Positions 16,988 through 26,026 are shown, counted from the first letter of the stretch. The stretch is 64,000 nucleotides of DNA from Nocardiopsis endophytica (GCF_027706725.1 NZ_JAQFWQ010000002.1:1-64000), one strand, 5' to 3'. Program-made: numbers and translations. The notes: generated by a model from the sequence alone, not told the origin.

Positions 16988-17001
16988 TGACCTATCGGTC
17001 A
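16988..17001. promoter_or_regulatory. TGACC-N4-GGTCA palindrome
   Basis: Perfect 5-bp arms lie 45 bp upstream of the Trp-rich peptide start in an AT-richer patch. The placement suits a transcription-factor site; nothing else supports it. Confidence 0.35.
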
Positions 17002-17538
17002 CAGTGCGCACAAGGCCCAGATGCACATATTAATGTCGATCTAAGCCCTATTTCTGACCATGTGGCGAATAGTCCGCACCGAGATTGGCGCCGGTCGGAC
17101 CGGGGCGCGGACCCGCCCCCTCGATCACGCCTGTGACCGGTATGAACAGTGCTTCGCGCGGGCGCGGCCCCGCCGGATACGGAAGAATCCCTCCCCGCCC
17201 CGCGACCGCGCGCGAACCGCCGGCCCCTACGGCTCCGGGACTTTCGTCGACCGGGGACGCGGACCTGCGGACGGTGAATTCCCCCGCTTCCCGGGGTAAA
17301 TTCAGCGCATGGCCCGAACTTATCGCATCGGGCGCGTTAAGGAGGGGTGGTCCCCGGGAAAGATCCCTCTTCTGGGCCCCCCGGGGCCGCCGCGGAGGGG
17401 CGCGCCGGACCCGCCGTCCGGCAGCCGGGGCGACGCGCGCCGGGGGTCGGCGGGAGCCGACGGGCGCCGACGCGGACCGGCCCCGGAATCGGCGAAAGCC
17501 TGGCCCCCGGGGTTCGGGAACCAGGCTTTCACCTGCTG
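17002..17538. other. Intergenic, no gene seen
   Basis: About 540 bp between the peptide promoter and tRNA-Ala. Short open frames occur on both strands, but none has a ribosome site, domain or composition that supports it. Confidence 0.5.
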
Positions 17539-17612
17539 TGGAGCTGAGGGGATTTGAACCCCTGACCCCCTCGATGCGAACGAGGTGCGCTACCGGACTG
17601 CGCTACAGCCCC
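17539..17612 (-). tRNA. tRNA-Ala (anticodon CGC)
   Basis: The minus strand folds as a full 74-nt cloverleaf. The acceptor GGGGCTG pairs with CAGCTCC, including the G3-U70 pair that marks alanine tRNAs. The anticodon loop TTCGCAT gives CGC, and the T arm is AGGGG-TTCAAAT-CCCCT. CCA is not encoded. It reads GCG codons, which are frequent in high-GC genomes. Confidence 0.97.
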
Positions 17613-17707
17613 TCAAGACGTTCCCAAGCCTAGCAGCTCCCCACGGGTGCTCCGAACGCCTTTCCCTGGGGCGCGGCGGCCCCTGCGGCCCGGGGCCGCA
17701 GGGGGTC

Positions 17708-18496
17708 TCAGTCGCCGACGGCGCGCTGGTGGGCGTCGGCGTACTGGTCGTACACCTCCTGATCCCGAGGCGCGGGCATGTCGATGACCTCGGCCGTGCG
17801 GGCGGCGCGGGCGGCCTCGGCGCGGCGGCGGGCGGCGGCCCGGCGGCGCCGGAGGTCCTCGGCGGCGGCGCGGCGCTCGGCGTCGGCCTTGGCGGCCTCG
17901 CGCAGCAGCACCAGGTGCCCGGTGAGCAGCAGCACCGGCGGGACCAGCACCCACCAGGGGCCCAGCCCCATGCCGACGGCGGCCCCGGTCGCGGCCGTCA
18001 GGGTGCACAGCGCGAGCGTGCGGCGGCGGCGACGGGCGATCACCCGCGCGCGGGTCCGGCGGGCCCGGTGGGCCGCGCCGCGGCGGGCCGGGCCCAGGCG
18101 GCGCTCCTCCACCGGAGCGGGTCCGTACCGCTCTTCACCGGGTTCCCCGGGCTCGTCCCGGTCGGCGTGCGCACCGTGGGCGGAGTGCACCGCGTCGGCG
18201 CGCTCACCGCCTCCGGCGCGTGGGCCCGGCAGGTACTCGTCGTAGGAGAGGACCCGGGTGCGGTCGGGGTCGTCGTCGGCCGCGCCGTCGGCGTCCTCAT
18301 CACCGTCCTCGGCGTCGCGGTCGATGTCGTGGTCGGCGTCGCGGTCGGCGTCATGCTCGGTGTCGCGGTCGGCCCCGCGGTCCGCGTCGGGCTCGGCGCC
18401 CGGTTCGGGGTCGGCGCCGTCGCGCCGCATCAGCATGGGGACCAGGACGATCAGCCAGACGACGACAATGGCAAGGTACAGGGCAGAGCTGTTCAT
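17708..18496 (-). CDS. glpR: Divisome membrane protein of the SepX/GlpR family
   Basis: In actinobacteria this family is a membrane receptor for the gephyrin-like MoeA paralogue Glp and acts in cell division and polar growth. The 262-residue product starts with one transmembrane helix (SSALYLAIVVVWLIVLVPML). A long Asp/Glu-rich disordered stretch with Asp-Arg repeats follows, then a basic region, two close hydrophobic segments near 165-200, and an Arg/Ala-rich coiled tail. The start is ATG 18496 after GAGGAGGGG. It sits in the conserved block with rimJ, moeA/glp and galU, as does Rv0996 in M. tuberculosis. The name rests on topology and synteny. Confidence 0.82.
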   Translation of the reverse strand: MNSSALYLAIVVVWLIVLVPMLMRRDGADPEPGAEPDADRGADRDTEHDADRDADHDIDRDAEDGDEDADGAADDDPDRTRVLSYDEYLPGPRAGGGERADAVHSAHGAHADRDEPGEPGEERYGPAPVEERRLGPARRGAAHRARRTRARVIARRRRRTLALCTLTAATGAAVGMGLGPWWVLVPPVLLLTGHLVLLREAAKADAERRAAAEDLRRRRAAARRRAEAARAARTAEVIDMPAPRDQEVYDQYADAHQRAVGD

Positions 18497-19028
18497 CGCC
18501 CCTCCTCGCACCGCCGGCCACCGGACACTCCCAGACGCCCCGGCGACACCGGTCCCCGCCTACGGCCGGGATCCGGAACCACGGCCCGTCCGCAGCCGGC
18601 TGCGCGGCTCAGCGTTCCATGCGCCGTCCCCCATGCGCCGTATGTACGTGTTACCGACATCGTTGATGCGTCTACGTTCCGCACGGTACGACCGAGTGTC
18701 CGTAAATGCGCAATATTCGGACCGGAGTGTCGTGAGATTGCAGTCTTCCTCTTCCTCGGCCACCTCCTCCGCGAGGAGAAACGAAAGCGGGCGCGGCGGG
18801 CGCCGCGCCACCGGCGCCCCGCGCCGGTTCCGGTGATTATCCCGCGCCGGGCCCGCCGCCGACAGGGCTTCGGCGAGGCGGCCGGGAGCGGCCTCCGGAG
18901 CCCCCGCTACGCGGGGCGTCGCCATGGTCGCACAGCGCGGGCACATTCGGCTTCCCGCGGAGGGGCGTACGGTTCGTCCGGTCCGTCCCGGTACCGGCGC
19001 GCCGGCGCGCCCCGCAGGGCGTGGCGGC
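18497..19028. other. Intergenic upstream of glpR
   Basis: About 530 bp between rimJ and glpR, both on the minus strand. The middle (18640-18760) is AT-richer and probably holds the glpR promoter. No gene or RNA element is recognised. Confidence 0.5.
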
Positions 19029-19661
19029 CTAGGACAGCCCTTCGGCGGTCCGGCCGCTCTGGCGGCTGCGCCAGCGCGCGAGCAGCCCGCCCGGCACGTC
19101 CTCCACGGTCAGCGCGTAGCAGATGTGGTCGCGCCAGGCACCGTCGATGTGCAGCTGCCGCTGCCGCACGCCCTCCTCGCGGAAGCCGAGCTTCTCGGCG
19201 ACCCTGCGGCTGGCCTTGTTCTCCGGGCGGATGTTGGCCTCGATGCGGTGCAGGCCGACGGTGAAGAAGGAGTGGTCGACGGCCAGGGCGACCGCCGTGG
19301 GGGTGACCCCGCGTCCGGCGACCTCCCGGTCGATCCAGTAGCCCACCTGCGCCGACCGTGCCGAACCCCACACGATGGCGCTGACCGTCAGCTGCCCGGC
19401 GAAGCGCCCCTCGTAGGTGACGGCCCAGGGCATGGACAGGCCGTGGCGCGCCTCCCGGCGGATCGCCTGGAGCATGGCCACGTAGGGGGTCAGGGACGAG
19501 GTCTGCAGCGGCATCTCCGGGTGGGTGGGCTCCCACGGGCGCAGCCACTCGGCGTTGCGCACCCGCGTCTCCCGGAGGGCTCGGGCGTCCCGCACGCGAA
19601 GCGGCCGAAGGCCGACGGGGCCTTCGGTGAGCGTGACGGGCCAGCCGCGTATCCGACTCAA
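19029..19661 (-). CDS. rimJ: GNAT acetyltransferase, RimJ/RimL type
   Basis: This is a predicted N-terminal acetyltransferase acting on a ribosomal or other protein with acetyl-CoA. The 210-residue product begins SRIRGWPVTLTEGPVGLRPL. The acetyl-CoA loop region is VGYWIDREVAGRGVTPTAVA near 110-130 and the hallmark HRIEANIRPENKASRRVAEK lies near 145-165. A TTG start at 19661 after GGAGGACG fits the conserved N-terminus. It belongs to the galU-glp-rimJ-glpR block, as Rv0995 does in M. tuberculosis. Confidence 0.9.
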   Translation of the reverse strand: MSRIRGWPVTLTEGPVGLRPLRVRDARALRETRVRNAEWLRPWEPTHPEMPLQTSSLTPYVAMLQAIRREARHGLSMPWAVTYEGRFAGQLTVSAIVWGSARSAQVGYWIDREVAGRGVTPTAVALAVDHSFFTVGLHRIEANIRPENKASRRVAEKLGFREEGVRQRQLHIDGAWRDHICYALTVEDVPGGLLARWRSRQSGRTAEGLS

Positions 19662-19804
19662 CGTCGCTCGTCCTCCCCGGCGCCTCGCGGGTCGCTGCCG
19701 TCCCGGGTGCCGCGCCGGCCGCGCCCGGGCCCGGTGTCCCCCGGGCCGTCCCGGGCGACACGTCCAGTATTCCACTCCGGCCGAACGGCGGGTCGGTCCG
19801 GCCG

Positions 19805-20329
19805 TCACGCGCCGCCCGCGGGCCGGGGGTGGTCGCCGCCGCGCATCTGGTCGACGGCGTGGGCCAGCACCGGGGACAGCACCTCCATGCCGTCGCGGAC
19901 GCCGCCGCTGGACCCCGGCAGGTTCACCACGAGCATCCGGTGGCCGTCGCCCTCGCGCTCGGCGACCCCGGCCACTCCCCGGGAGAGGATCGCCGACGGC
20001 ACGCCCTTCTCCCGCCCGGCGGCGCGCATCGCTTCCGGGATGCCGGGGATCTCGTAGACCAGCAGCGCGCGGGTGGCCTCGGGGGTCGCGTCCCCGGGGG
20101 TCAGGCCGGTCCCGCCGGTGGTGAGGGCGGCGTCGTACCCGGCGTCCAGCGCGCGCTTCAGGGCCTCGGTGACGGGTGGGCCGTCGGGGACCACCCACGG
20201 GCCGTCGGCCTCCAGCCCGGCGGCGCGCAGCGCCTCGACGAGCACCGGGCCGGACCGGTCCGGGTAGACCCCGGCGGCGGCGCGGTTGGAGGCGGTGACC
20301 ACCACCGCGCGGTAGGGGCCGCCGCTCAC
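19805..20329 (-). CDS. mog: Molybdopterin adenylyltransferase, MogA/MoaB family
   Basis: It activates molybdopterin by adenylation before molybdenum insertion. The 174-residue product shows the family motifs TASNRAAAG near the start, LTTGGTGLTPGDATPEAT near 88-105, and NLPGSSGGVRDGM near 143-155. The GTG at 20329 overlaps the moaC stop as GTGA, so translation is coupled. It lies downstream of moaC and upstream of rimJ on the same strand. Confidence 0.93.
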   Translation of the reverse strand: MSGGPYRAVVVTASNRAAAGVYPDRSGPVLVEALRAAGLEADGPWVVPDGPPVTEALKRALDAGYDAALTTGGTGLTPGDATPEATRALLVYEIPGIPEAMRAAGREKGVPSAILSRGVAGVAEREGDGHRMLVVNLPGSSGGVRDGMEVLSPVLAHAVDQMRGGDHPRPAGGA

Positions 20330-20904
20330 CGGGGGTCCCCGCCCTCGGCGGCGTCGGCGTCGGCGCCATCGGCAGCGTCGGTGGTGTCGGCACCGTCGGC
20401 GGCGCCATTGGCGTCGGGGCGGGTCCAGTGGCCGGTCTTGCCTCCGGTCTTCTCCTCCACCCGCACGTCGGTGACCACGGCCGCCGGGTCGATCGCCTTG
20501 ACCATGTCGACCAGCCCGAGGGCGGCGGCCATCACGCAGGTGAGGGCCTCCATCTCCACACCGGTGCGGTCGGCGGTGCGGACGGTGGCGGTGATGAGCA
20601 CGTCCTCGTCGCGCACCCGCAGGCCGACGTCGGCGCCGTGGATCGCGATGGGGTGGCACAGCGGCACCAGGTCGGGGGTGCGCTTGGCGGCCTGGATCCC
20701 GGCGATGCGGGCCACCGCGAGCGCGTCGCCCTTGGGCACGGTGCCGCCGCGCAGGGCCTCGACGACCTCGGCCGAGACGAGGACCCGGCCGGAGGCGGTG
20801 GCGGAGCGGGCGGAGACGTCCTTGCCGGTGACGTCCACCATGCGGGCCGCGCCCGCCGAGTCGAGGTGCGTGAACCCGGAGGGATGGGGAGATGGTGCGG
20901 ACAT
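20326..20904 (-). CDS. moaC: Cyclic pyranopterin monophosphate synthase MoaC
   Basis: MoaC makes cyclic pyranopterin monophosphate from the MoaA product in molybdenum-cofactor synthesis. The 192-residue product has AARMVDVTGKDVSARSATAS near 20-40, DLVPLCHPI near 75 with the catalytic His, and GVEMEALTCVMAAALG with the Glu-Met-Glu triad near 110-125. The ATG is 20904. After the catalytic core there is an extra tail of about 35 residues rich in Asp/Ala/Gly, absent from the usual 160-residue enzymes and probably disordered. Confidence 0.94.
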   Translation of the reverse strand: MSAPSPHPSGFTHLDSAGAARMVDVTGKDVSARSATASGRVLVSAEVVEALRGGTVPKGDALAVARIAGIQAAKRTPDLVPLCHPIAIHGADVGLRVRDEDVLITATVRTADRTGVEMEALTCVMAAALGLVDMVKAIDPAAVVTDVRVEEKTGGKTGHWTRPDANGAADGADTTDAADGADADAAEGGDPR

Positions 20905-21102
20905 GGCACCGAAGGTATCCCACCCGCCCACGGGCGCGCGGACGGACCGCGTCGTCGATCGCGGAAGAGCGCCCCTGAAGGCCCGCGCGGATGGTCGGGT
21001 GGGCGGGTGTCCCGCGCTGATCTCAGGAGATGCAGGAGGAGCGGCGCTACGGCCCCACTCTCGGTGTCAGGTGGCCGCGGTGCGGGTGGGCGGACGGGTG
21101 GG

Positions 21103-21533
21103 AGGCTCGGCAGGTACCCCGCTCACGGCCCCACCCGAGCGGAAGGCCAGCGCGGTGCGGCGTGGAGGGCGGCGACGGCGGGAGATCGGCGGTTCCCCGG
21201 CCCCGCCTGCCGTCCAGCGGGCCGCTCGCGGTCCGGGAGGGCGAGGCGGCTGGGCAGGTACCCCGCTCAAGGACCCCAGCCGAGCGGAAGGCCGCCGGAG
21301 TGTGGGGTCGAGGGCAGCGACGACGAAGGCCAGCGGTTCCCCGATCCTGCCTGCCGTCCGTCCGGCCGCTCGCGGTCCGGGAGGGCGAGACGGCTGGGCA
21401 GGTACCCCGCTCAAGGACCCCAGCCGAGCGGAAGGCCGCCGGAGTGTGGGGTCGAGGGCAGCGACGACGAAGGCCAGCGGTTCCCCGGCCCTGCCTGCCG
21501 TCCGTCCGGCGTGTGCGTGGCCACCGGGTTCGG
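21103..21533. repeat. Tandem intergenic repeat, three units of 144 bp
   Basis: Units start near 21103, 21247 and 21391, each with GGGCAGGTACCCCGCTCA or a close variant. The second and third units are nearly identical over their full length. Read on the minus strand they match the units at 218-862, so one family occupies two intergenic sites. No gene is supported from 20905 to 22397. Confidence 0.8.
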
Positions 21534-21671
21534 CGGCGACGGTCAGAGCCGGGCGGTTCCCCGGCCCCACCTGCCGTCCGTCCGGCCGCGCGCGGTCCGG
21601 GAGCGCGGCGGGCAGCGTGCGCGGTCGCCCGCGTTCGTGGCGGCCGCCGCCTCGGCGCGCCCCCGCCCGGC

Positions 21672-21733
21672 GATGATCTCGACAGGAGTGCTGTCATTCC
21701 GGCAGTTTTGACAGCACCTTCGTCGAGATCATC
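21672..21733. repeat. Variant GATCTCG palindrome
   Basis: GATGATCTCGAC and GTCGAGATCATC are perfect 12-bp arms around a 38-nt loop that itself holds inverted TGCTGTCA/TGACAGCA. It is a diverged relative of the 21978 and 50356 elements. Confidence 0.75.
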
Positions 21734-21887
21734 ACCGAGGGGGTGGGCGAGGGGGGCGGGGGCGACTTGAGTGGTGAAACCGACACCTGATCTGCCTAAA
21801 AGCGTCGATTTCACGACGCAGGATGCCCGACCCCCTCACCTGCTGTCCGCTATGTCCGCTATGCGCCACCCGGACAGCCCTCCCCGC

Positions 21888-21949
21888 GATGATCTCGGGG
21901 AACTCGGGGTTAAACCGGACACGATAAGCCCGACTTCCCCGAGATCAAC
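21888..21949. repeat. GATCTCGGG palindrome, second loop type
   Basis: Arms GATGATCTCGGGG and CCCCGAGATCAAC enclose a loop with GGGTTAAACCGGACACGATA. This loop type is shared with the copy at 50356. Confidence 0.8.
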
Positions 21950-21977
21950 ACCAGTGCGCCCCGCGCCGCTGCTCCCT

Positions 21978-22041
21978 CGTTGATCTCGGGAGAATGGACG
22001 CTAAAACCGGCCCGGTAGGGGCGTTTTCCCCGAGATCAACG
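21978..22041. repeat. GATCTCGGG palindrome, first loop type
   Basis: Arms CGTTGATCTCGGG and CCCGAGATCAACG enclose the AAAACCGGCCCGGTAGGGGC loop also seen at 1 and, in variant form, at 4816. The 50 bp after it match the first 80 bp of the window. Confidence 0.85.
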
Positions 22042-22139
22042 AGGAGGGGCACCGGGGGTGCGGGCGCCACGAGCGCGGGCGGGCACGCACCTCCAGTACC
22101 GCGCTGCCGCCCGGACCGAGAGCGGCCGGCCGGACGCAG

Positions 22140-22320
22140 TTGGGGCCCGGGAACCGCCCCGCTCACTCCGTCGCCGCCAACCACGGCGACCACCCGCACG
22201 CCTGGCAGCCGACGACGCTGCACCGCGGGCCGCCGACATCTCTTCGTCGCCGCCCTCCACCCCACGCCCCGGCGGCCTTCCGCCCGGCTGGGGCCAGTGA
22301 GCGGGGGACCTGCCCACCCG
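22140..22320. repeat. Single unit of the tandem-repeat family
   Basis: This stretch resembles the units at 218-862 in the same orientation (GGGAACCGCCCCGCTC, then a GTCGCCGCCA block, then a CGGCCTTCCGC block). It ends about 80 bp before the moeA stop. Confidence 0.65.
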
Positions 22321-22397
22321 CCCGGATCGCAAGGAGCCGAAACTCGACGCCCGCTTTCAGGGGCGCATTTCCCGGGATGCGGGATCGGCGCGGCCCT

Positions 22398-23621
22398 TCA
22401 GGGGCGGGGCAGCCGCAGGACGGCGACCTCGGTGCCCTCGGGCAGTGTCTCGGCGTCCTCGGGGACCATGGCCAGCCCGTCGGCGTCGGCCAGGGCGGAG
22501 AGCTGGTGGGAGGCCTGCCGGGACGCGGGGACCGCCGTCGGGCCGTCGGCTCCGGGGGCCTCCTCCAGGCGCACGCGCAGGTAGGAGCGGCGGCCGGGCG
22601 GCGAGGACACCGGCGCGGACAGGCGCGCCGAGACGGTGGGCAGCGGGTCGGGCGCCACCCCCTGCATGCGGCGCAGCGCCGGGAGCAGCAGCACGTAGAA
22701 GGAGACGAAGGCGCTCACCGGGTTGCCCGGCAGGGTGATGATCGGCGTGGCGTCCTCCCCCACCGTGCCGAACCCCTGCGGCTTGCCGGGCTGCATGGCG
22801 ACCTGCTCGAAGCGCACCGTCCCCAGGCCGGCCAGTGCCTCCTTGACGGGGTCGTAGGCGCCCATGCTCACCCCGCCGGTGGTGACCACGATGTCGGCCT
22901 GCATGAGCACGTCGTCGATGGCGTCCAGCACGGCGGAGGGCTCGTCGCCGACGAAGGAGTGCCGGTGGCCGTCGCAGCCGGCGGTGATCGCCGCGGCGGT
23001 GAGCATGTAGCCGTTGGACTCCCAGATCTGGCCGGGCGCCAGCGGCTTGCCGGGCTCGACCAGCTCCTCGCCGGTGGACAGCACCGCGACCCGCGGCCGC
23101 GGGTGCACCGGGGCGGTGCGCCGCCCCACCGAGGCGAGCACGCCCAGCTCGGCGGCGCCCAGGCGGGCGCCGGCCCGCAGCACCGTGTCGCCCGCGCCCA
23201 CGTCGCCCCCGGCGCGGCGGACCGCGTTCCCGGCCGCGGCGGGGCGGTGCACGGCCACCTCGGCGCGGCCGCCGTCGGTCCACTCCACCGGCACCACGGC
23301 GTCGGCGCCGGCGGGCATCGGGGCGCCGGTCATGATGCGGGCGCAGTAGCCGCTGCGCACGGCGTGGGCACCGGTGTCCCCGGCGGCGATGTCGCCGGCC
23401 ACGGGCAGGCGCACCGGGGCCGCCCCGCTCGCGCCGGCCACGTCGGCGGCGACCACGGCGTAGCCGTCCATGCCGGAGTTGTCGAAGGGCGGCAGCGCCA
23501 CGGGGGCGGCCACGTCCTCGGCGAGCACGGCCCCCTGGGCGCGCAGCAGGTCCAGCTCGATCGGGGGGAGCGGGCGCACCAGCCCGAGGATGTCGGAGAT
23601 GTGCCTTTCGACGCTCTTCAT
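22398..23621 (-). CDS. moeA: Molybdopterin molybdotransferase MoeA / gephyrin-like Glp
   Basis: MoeA inserts molybdate into adenylylated molybdopterin; the actinobacterial paralogue Glp also acts in division with GlpR. The 407-residue product starts MKSVERHISDILGLV. It has LPPFDNSGMDGYAVVA near 43-58, the TTGGVSMGAYDPVKEAL molybdopterin-binding motif near 250, LPGNPVSAFVSFYV near 285-300, and a C-terminal MoeA domain. The ATG is 23621. Synteny with galU upstream and rimJ/glpR downstream matches moeA1 (Rv0994), the Glp position. Whether it retains catalysis, division activity or both is not decided by the sequence. Confidence 0.92.
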   Translation of the reverse strand: MKSVERHISDILGLVRPLPPIELDLLRAQGAVLAEDVAAPVALPPFDNSGMDGYAVVAADVAGASGAAPVRLPVAGDIAAGDTGAHAVRSGYCARIMTGAPMPAGADAVVPVEWTDGGRAEVAVHRPAAAGNAVRRAGGDVGAGDTVLRAGARLGAAELGVLASVGRRTAPVHPRPRVAVLSTGEELVEPGKPLAPGQIWESNGYMLTAAAITAGCDGHRHSFVGDEPSAVLDAIDDVLMQADIVVTTGGVSMGAYDPVKEALAGLGTVRFEQVAMQPGKPQGFGTVGEDATPIITLPGNPVSAFVSFYVLLLPALRRMQGVAPDPLPTVSARLSAPVSSPPGRRSYLRVRLEEAPGADGPTAVPASRQASHQLSALADADGLAMVPEDAETLPEGTEVAVLRLPRP

Positions 23622-23643
23622 CGGTCCCCTCTCACCGCCGGTG

Positions 23644-24576
23644 TCACCCCGGAAGAGCGCCGGGGTCCTGCGCCGCCACGAACTCGCGGAGCCACGGGAC
23701 GAACTCCGCGGCGAGGTCGGGCCGCGCACACGCGAATTCCACCACAGTGCGAAGGTAGTCGACCTTGTTTCCGGTGTCGTAGCGCTGCCCCCGGAACAGC
23801 ACGCCGTGCACCGGGCCGCCCTCGTCGGGCTTGCGCCGGGCCAGCTCCCGCAGGGCGTCGGTGAGCTGGATCTCACCGCCGCGCCCGGGCGGGGTGTCGC
23901 GCAGCACCCCGAAGACCTCGGGGGCGCACACGTACCGGCCGATGATGGCCCAGCGGCTGGGGGCCGACTCCTGCGGCGGCTTCTCCACCAGGTCGGTCAC
24001 GTGCACCACGTCGGGGTCGTCGGTGGGCTCGATGGCGGCACAGCCGTACAGGGAGACCTGCTCGGGCTCGACCTCCATGAGCGCGACGACGCTGCCGCCG
24101 CGCTCGGCCTGCACGTCGATCATCCGCTTGAGCAGGCCCTCGCTGGCGCCGATGAGGTCGTCGCCGAGGAGGACGGCGAAGGGCTCACCGGCCACGTGCG
24201 CGTCGGCGCACAGCACGGCGTGGCCCAGGCCGCGCGGCTCCCCCTGGCGCACGTAGTGCACCTGCGCCAGCTCGCTGGACTCGCGCACCGACCGCAGCCG
24301 CTCGGTGTCGTCCTTGGCGCGCAGCGCCTCCTCCAGCTCGTAGGCCCGGTCGAAGTGGTCCTCGATGGAGCGCTTGCTGCGGCCGGTGACCATGAGGACG
24401 TCGTTCAGCCCGGCGTCCACGGCCTCCTCGACGACGTACTGGATGGCCGGCTTGTCGACGATCGGGAGCATTTCCTTCGGGGTGGCCTTGGTCGCCGGAA
24501 GGAACCTCGTGCCGAGGCCCGCGGCCGGGACCACGGCCTTGGTCACCCGGGGCAGGGAGTGTCGCGTATCCGTCAT
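23644..24576 (-). CDS. galU: UTP-glucose-1-phosphate uridylyltransferase
   Basis: GalU makes UDP-glucose for cell-wall and storage polysaccharides. The 310-residue product has the nucleotide-binding signature AVVPAAGLGTRFLPATKATP near 14-33, KEMLPIVDKPAIQYV following it, and the LGDDLI metal-site motif near 140. The C-terminal VHGVLFRGQRYDTGNKVDYL segment is typical. The ATG is 24576. It is co-directional with moeA, 22 bp apart, and divergent from the cyclo-ligase gene. Confidence 0.97.
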   Translation of the reverse strand: MTDTRHSLPRVTKAVVPAAGLGTRFLPATKATPKEMLPIVDKPAIQYVVEEAVDAGLNDVLMVTGRSKRSIEDHFDRAYELEEALRAKDDTERLRSVRESSELAQVHYVRQGEPRGLGHAVLCADAHVAGEPFAVLLGDDLIGASEGLLKRMIDVQAERGGSVVALMEVEPEQVSLYGCAAIEPTDDPDVVHVTDLVEKPPQESAPSRWAIIGRYVCAPEVFGVLRDTPPGRGGEIQLTDALRELARRKPDEGGPVHGVLFRGQRYDTGNKVDYLRTVVEFACARPDLAAEFVPWLREFVAAQDPGALPG

Positions 24577-24736
24577 GAGCGCACTCTAGGACACGGTCGG
24601 GGCGGGATCGGGCCGCCGCGCGCGGGCTGACCTGGGGATCCGGGAGAAACGCCCGGTCGCGCAGGGGGTGGGCGGGCGGTGTTCACCGCGCCTTCTCCCC
24701 CTTCTCACGCCGCCGCTTCCTGCCAGACTCGCACCC

Positions 24737-25321
24737 ATGGACGCTGATGCGAGGTCGGAGAAGGAGCGGCTGCGGGCGCGGCTGCTCGACGCGCGCGCGG
24801 CCCTGCCCGAGGAGCGGCGGGACCGTGCGGGGTCGGCGCTGCGGGACGCGGCGGCCGATGTGCCCGAACTGGCCACCGCCGGGACGGTGGCCGTCTACTA
24901 CTCGGTGGACGCCGAGCCGGACACGCGCAAGCTGGTGACGATGCTGTGGAAGCGGGGCGCGTACGTCCTGCTGCCGGTCTTCCTGCCGGACCGGTCGCTG
25001 GACTGGGCGGCCTATGAGGGGCCGGACAGCGTGGCCCCCGCGCGCTTCGGGCTGCTGGAGCCGATGGGCCCCCGGTACGGGAGGGAGGCGGTCGCACGGG
25101 CGTCGGTGGTGCTGGCGCCGGCGCTGGCGGTCGACCGCGCGGGGTACCGGCTGGGGCGCGGGGCGGGATGCTACGACCGCGCGCTCTCCCTGGTCGGGCC
25201 GAACACCCTGAAACTCGGGGTGATTTACGACACAGAGTTCCTGGAGTCGGTGCCGGCCGAGTCGCACGACCGGCCCGTGGACGGGGTTCTCACCCCCGAA
25301 GGCGGCCTGCGGCGGCTGTGA
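24737..25321 (+). CDS. 5-formyltetrahydrofolate cyclo-ligase
   Basis: This ATP-dependent enzyme returns 5-formyl-THF to 5,10-methenyl-THF. The 194-residue product has the basic N-terminal RSEKERLRARLLDARAALP, the YYSVDAEPDT segment near 55, and the ATP/folate loop GYRLGRGAGCYDR near 140-152. It ends with the ESHDRPVDGVLTPEGG segment. The start is ATG 24737, where homology begins. It is divergent from galU as in M. tuberculosis (Rv0992c/galU). Confidence 0.94.
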   Translation: MDADARSEKERLRARLLDARAALPEERRDRAGSALRDAAADVPELATAGTVAVYYSVDAEPDTRKLVTMLWKRGAYVLLPVFLPDRSLDWAAYEGPDSVAPARFGLLEPMGPRYGREAVARASVVLAPALAVDRAGYRLGRGAGCYDRALSLVGPNTLKLGVIYDTEFLESVPAESHDRPVDGVLTPEGGLRRL

Positions 25322-25484
25322 CCTGGCGGTGCGGGGGCGGGGCGCGGAACAGCGGGGGGCGGGGCGGCGTTGCATCCACCGGCGGCGCGGAGCCCGGCGC
25401 GTCGGCCCCCGAGGTCGCGGCACCGCTGTTCAACCGCGTACTATCTAGCAGTCGACGGGCGAGAGTGCCAGCAAGGAGGAACAC

Positions 25485-25880
25485 GTGCCTACATACCAGT
25501 ACGTCTGCACCGAGTGCGGCGATCCGCTGGAGGTCGTGCAGAAGTTCAGCGACGACGCGCTGACCACCTGCCCTTCGTGCGAGGGGCGCCTCCGCAAGGT
25601 GTACTCGGCGGTGGGCATCGTCTTCAAGGGCTCGGGCTTCTACCGCACCGACAGCGCCAAGACCTCCGACAGCTCGGCGATCACGAGCTCCTCCGGGGCG
25701 TCCGGCTCGTCGAACGGCTCCTCGTCCGAGAGCGCGTCGTCCTCGTCGGGCTCCTCCAGCGAGACCGCGTCGAGCGGCTCCTCCTCCAGCGGCTCCGGCT
25801 CGTCGGGCACGCCGGCCTCCTCCGGCTCCTCCTCGTCGGGCTCGTCGAGCGGCTCGCCCGCGAAGGCCGCCTCGGCCTGA
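25485..25880 (+). CDS. FmdB zinc ribbon with Ser-rich tail, Ruc-like
   Basis: The 131-residue product starts with an FmdB zinc ribbon: PTYQYVCTECGDPLEVVQKF, then TTCPSCEG, giving two CxxC pairs. After the KGSGFYRTD segment the last about 75 residues are nearly all Ser, Gly, Thr and Ala and must be disordered. The ATG at 25485 follows AAGGAGG. In M. tuberculosis the gene at this place, Rv0991c (Ruc), is a Ser-rich zinc-binding redox-regulated chaperone; equivalence here is inferred from position and architecture. Confidence 0.88.
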   Translation: MPTYQYVCTECGDPLEVVQKFSDDALTTCPSCEGRLRKVYSAVGIVFKGSGFYRTDSAKTSDSSAITSSSGASGSSNGSSSESASSSSGSSSETASSGSSSSGSGSSGTPASSGSSSSGSSSGSPAKAASA

Positions 25881-25905
25881 ACCTTCCGCGCCGCCCACGG
25901 CTCTC

Positions 25906-25943
25906 CGAAGGCCGGGACCCCGCCACAGGGGTCCCGGCCTTCG
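25906..25943 (+). terminator. Strong hairpin after the FmdB gene
   Basis: CGAAGGCCGGGACCCC (25906-25921) and GGGGTCCCGGCCTTCG (25928-25943) pair over 16 bp with a 6-nt loop, 25 bp after the stop. Confidence 0.85.
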
Positions 25944-26026
25944 CCGTTTCGCCGCCCCTCCCCGCCCCCGTCCACAGCCCCGCGATCGGCGCCCGCTCGC
26001 GCCGCCCGGCCGCCTAGCCTCGCCGC

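Noticed and set aside
18258-18836. Ser/Arg-rich 192-residue plus-strand frame opposite glpR
   Set aside because: Antisense shadow of the Asp-rich part of glpR; no ribosome site or domain.
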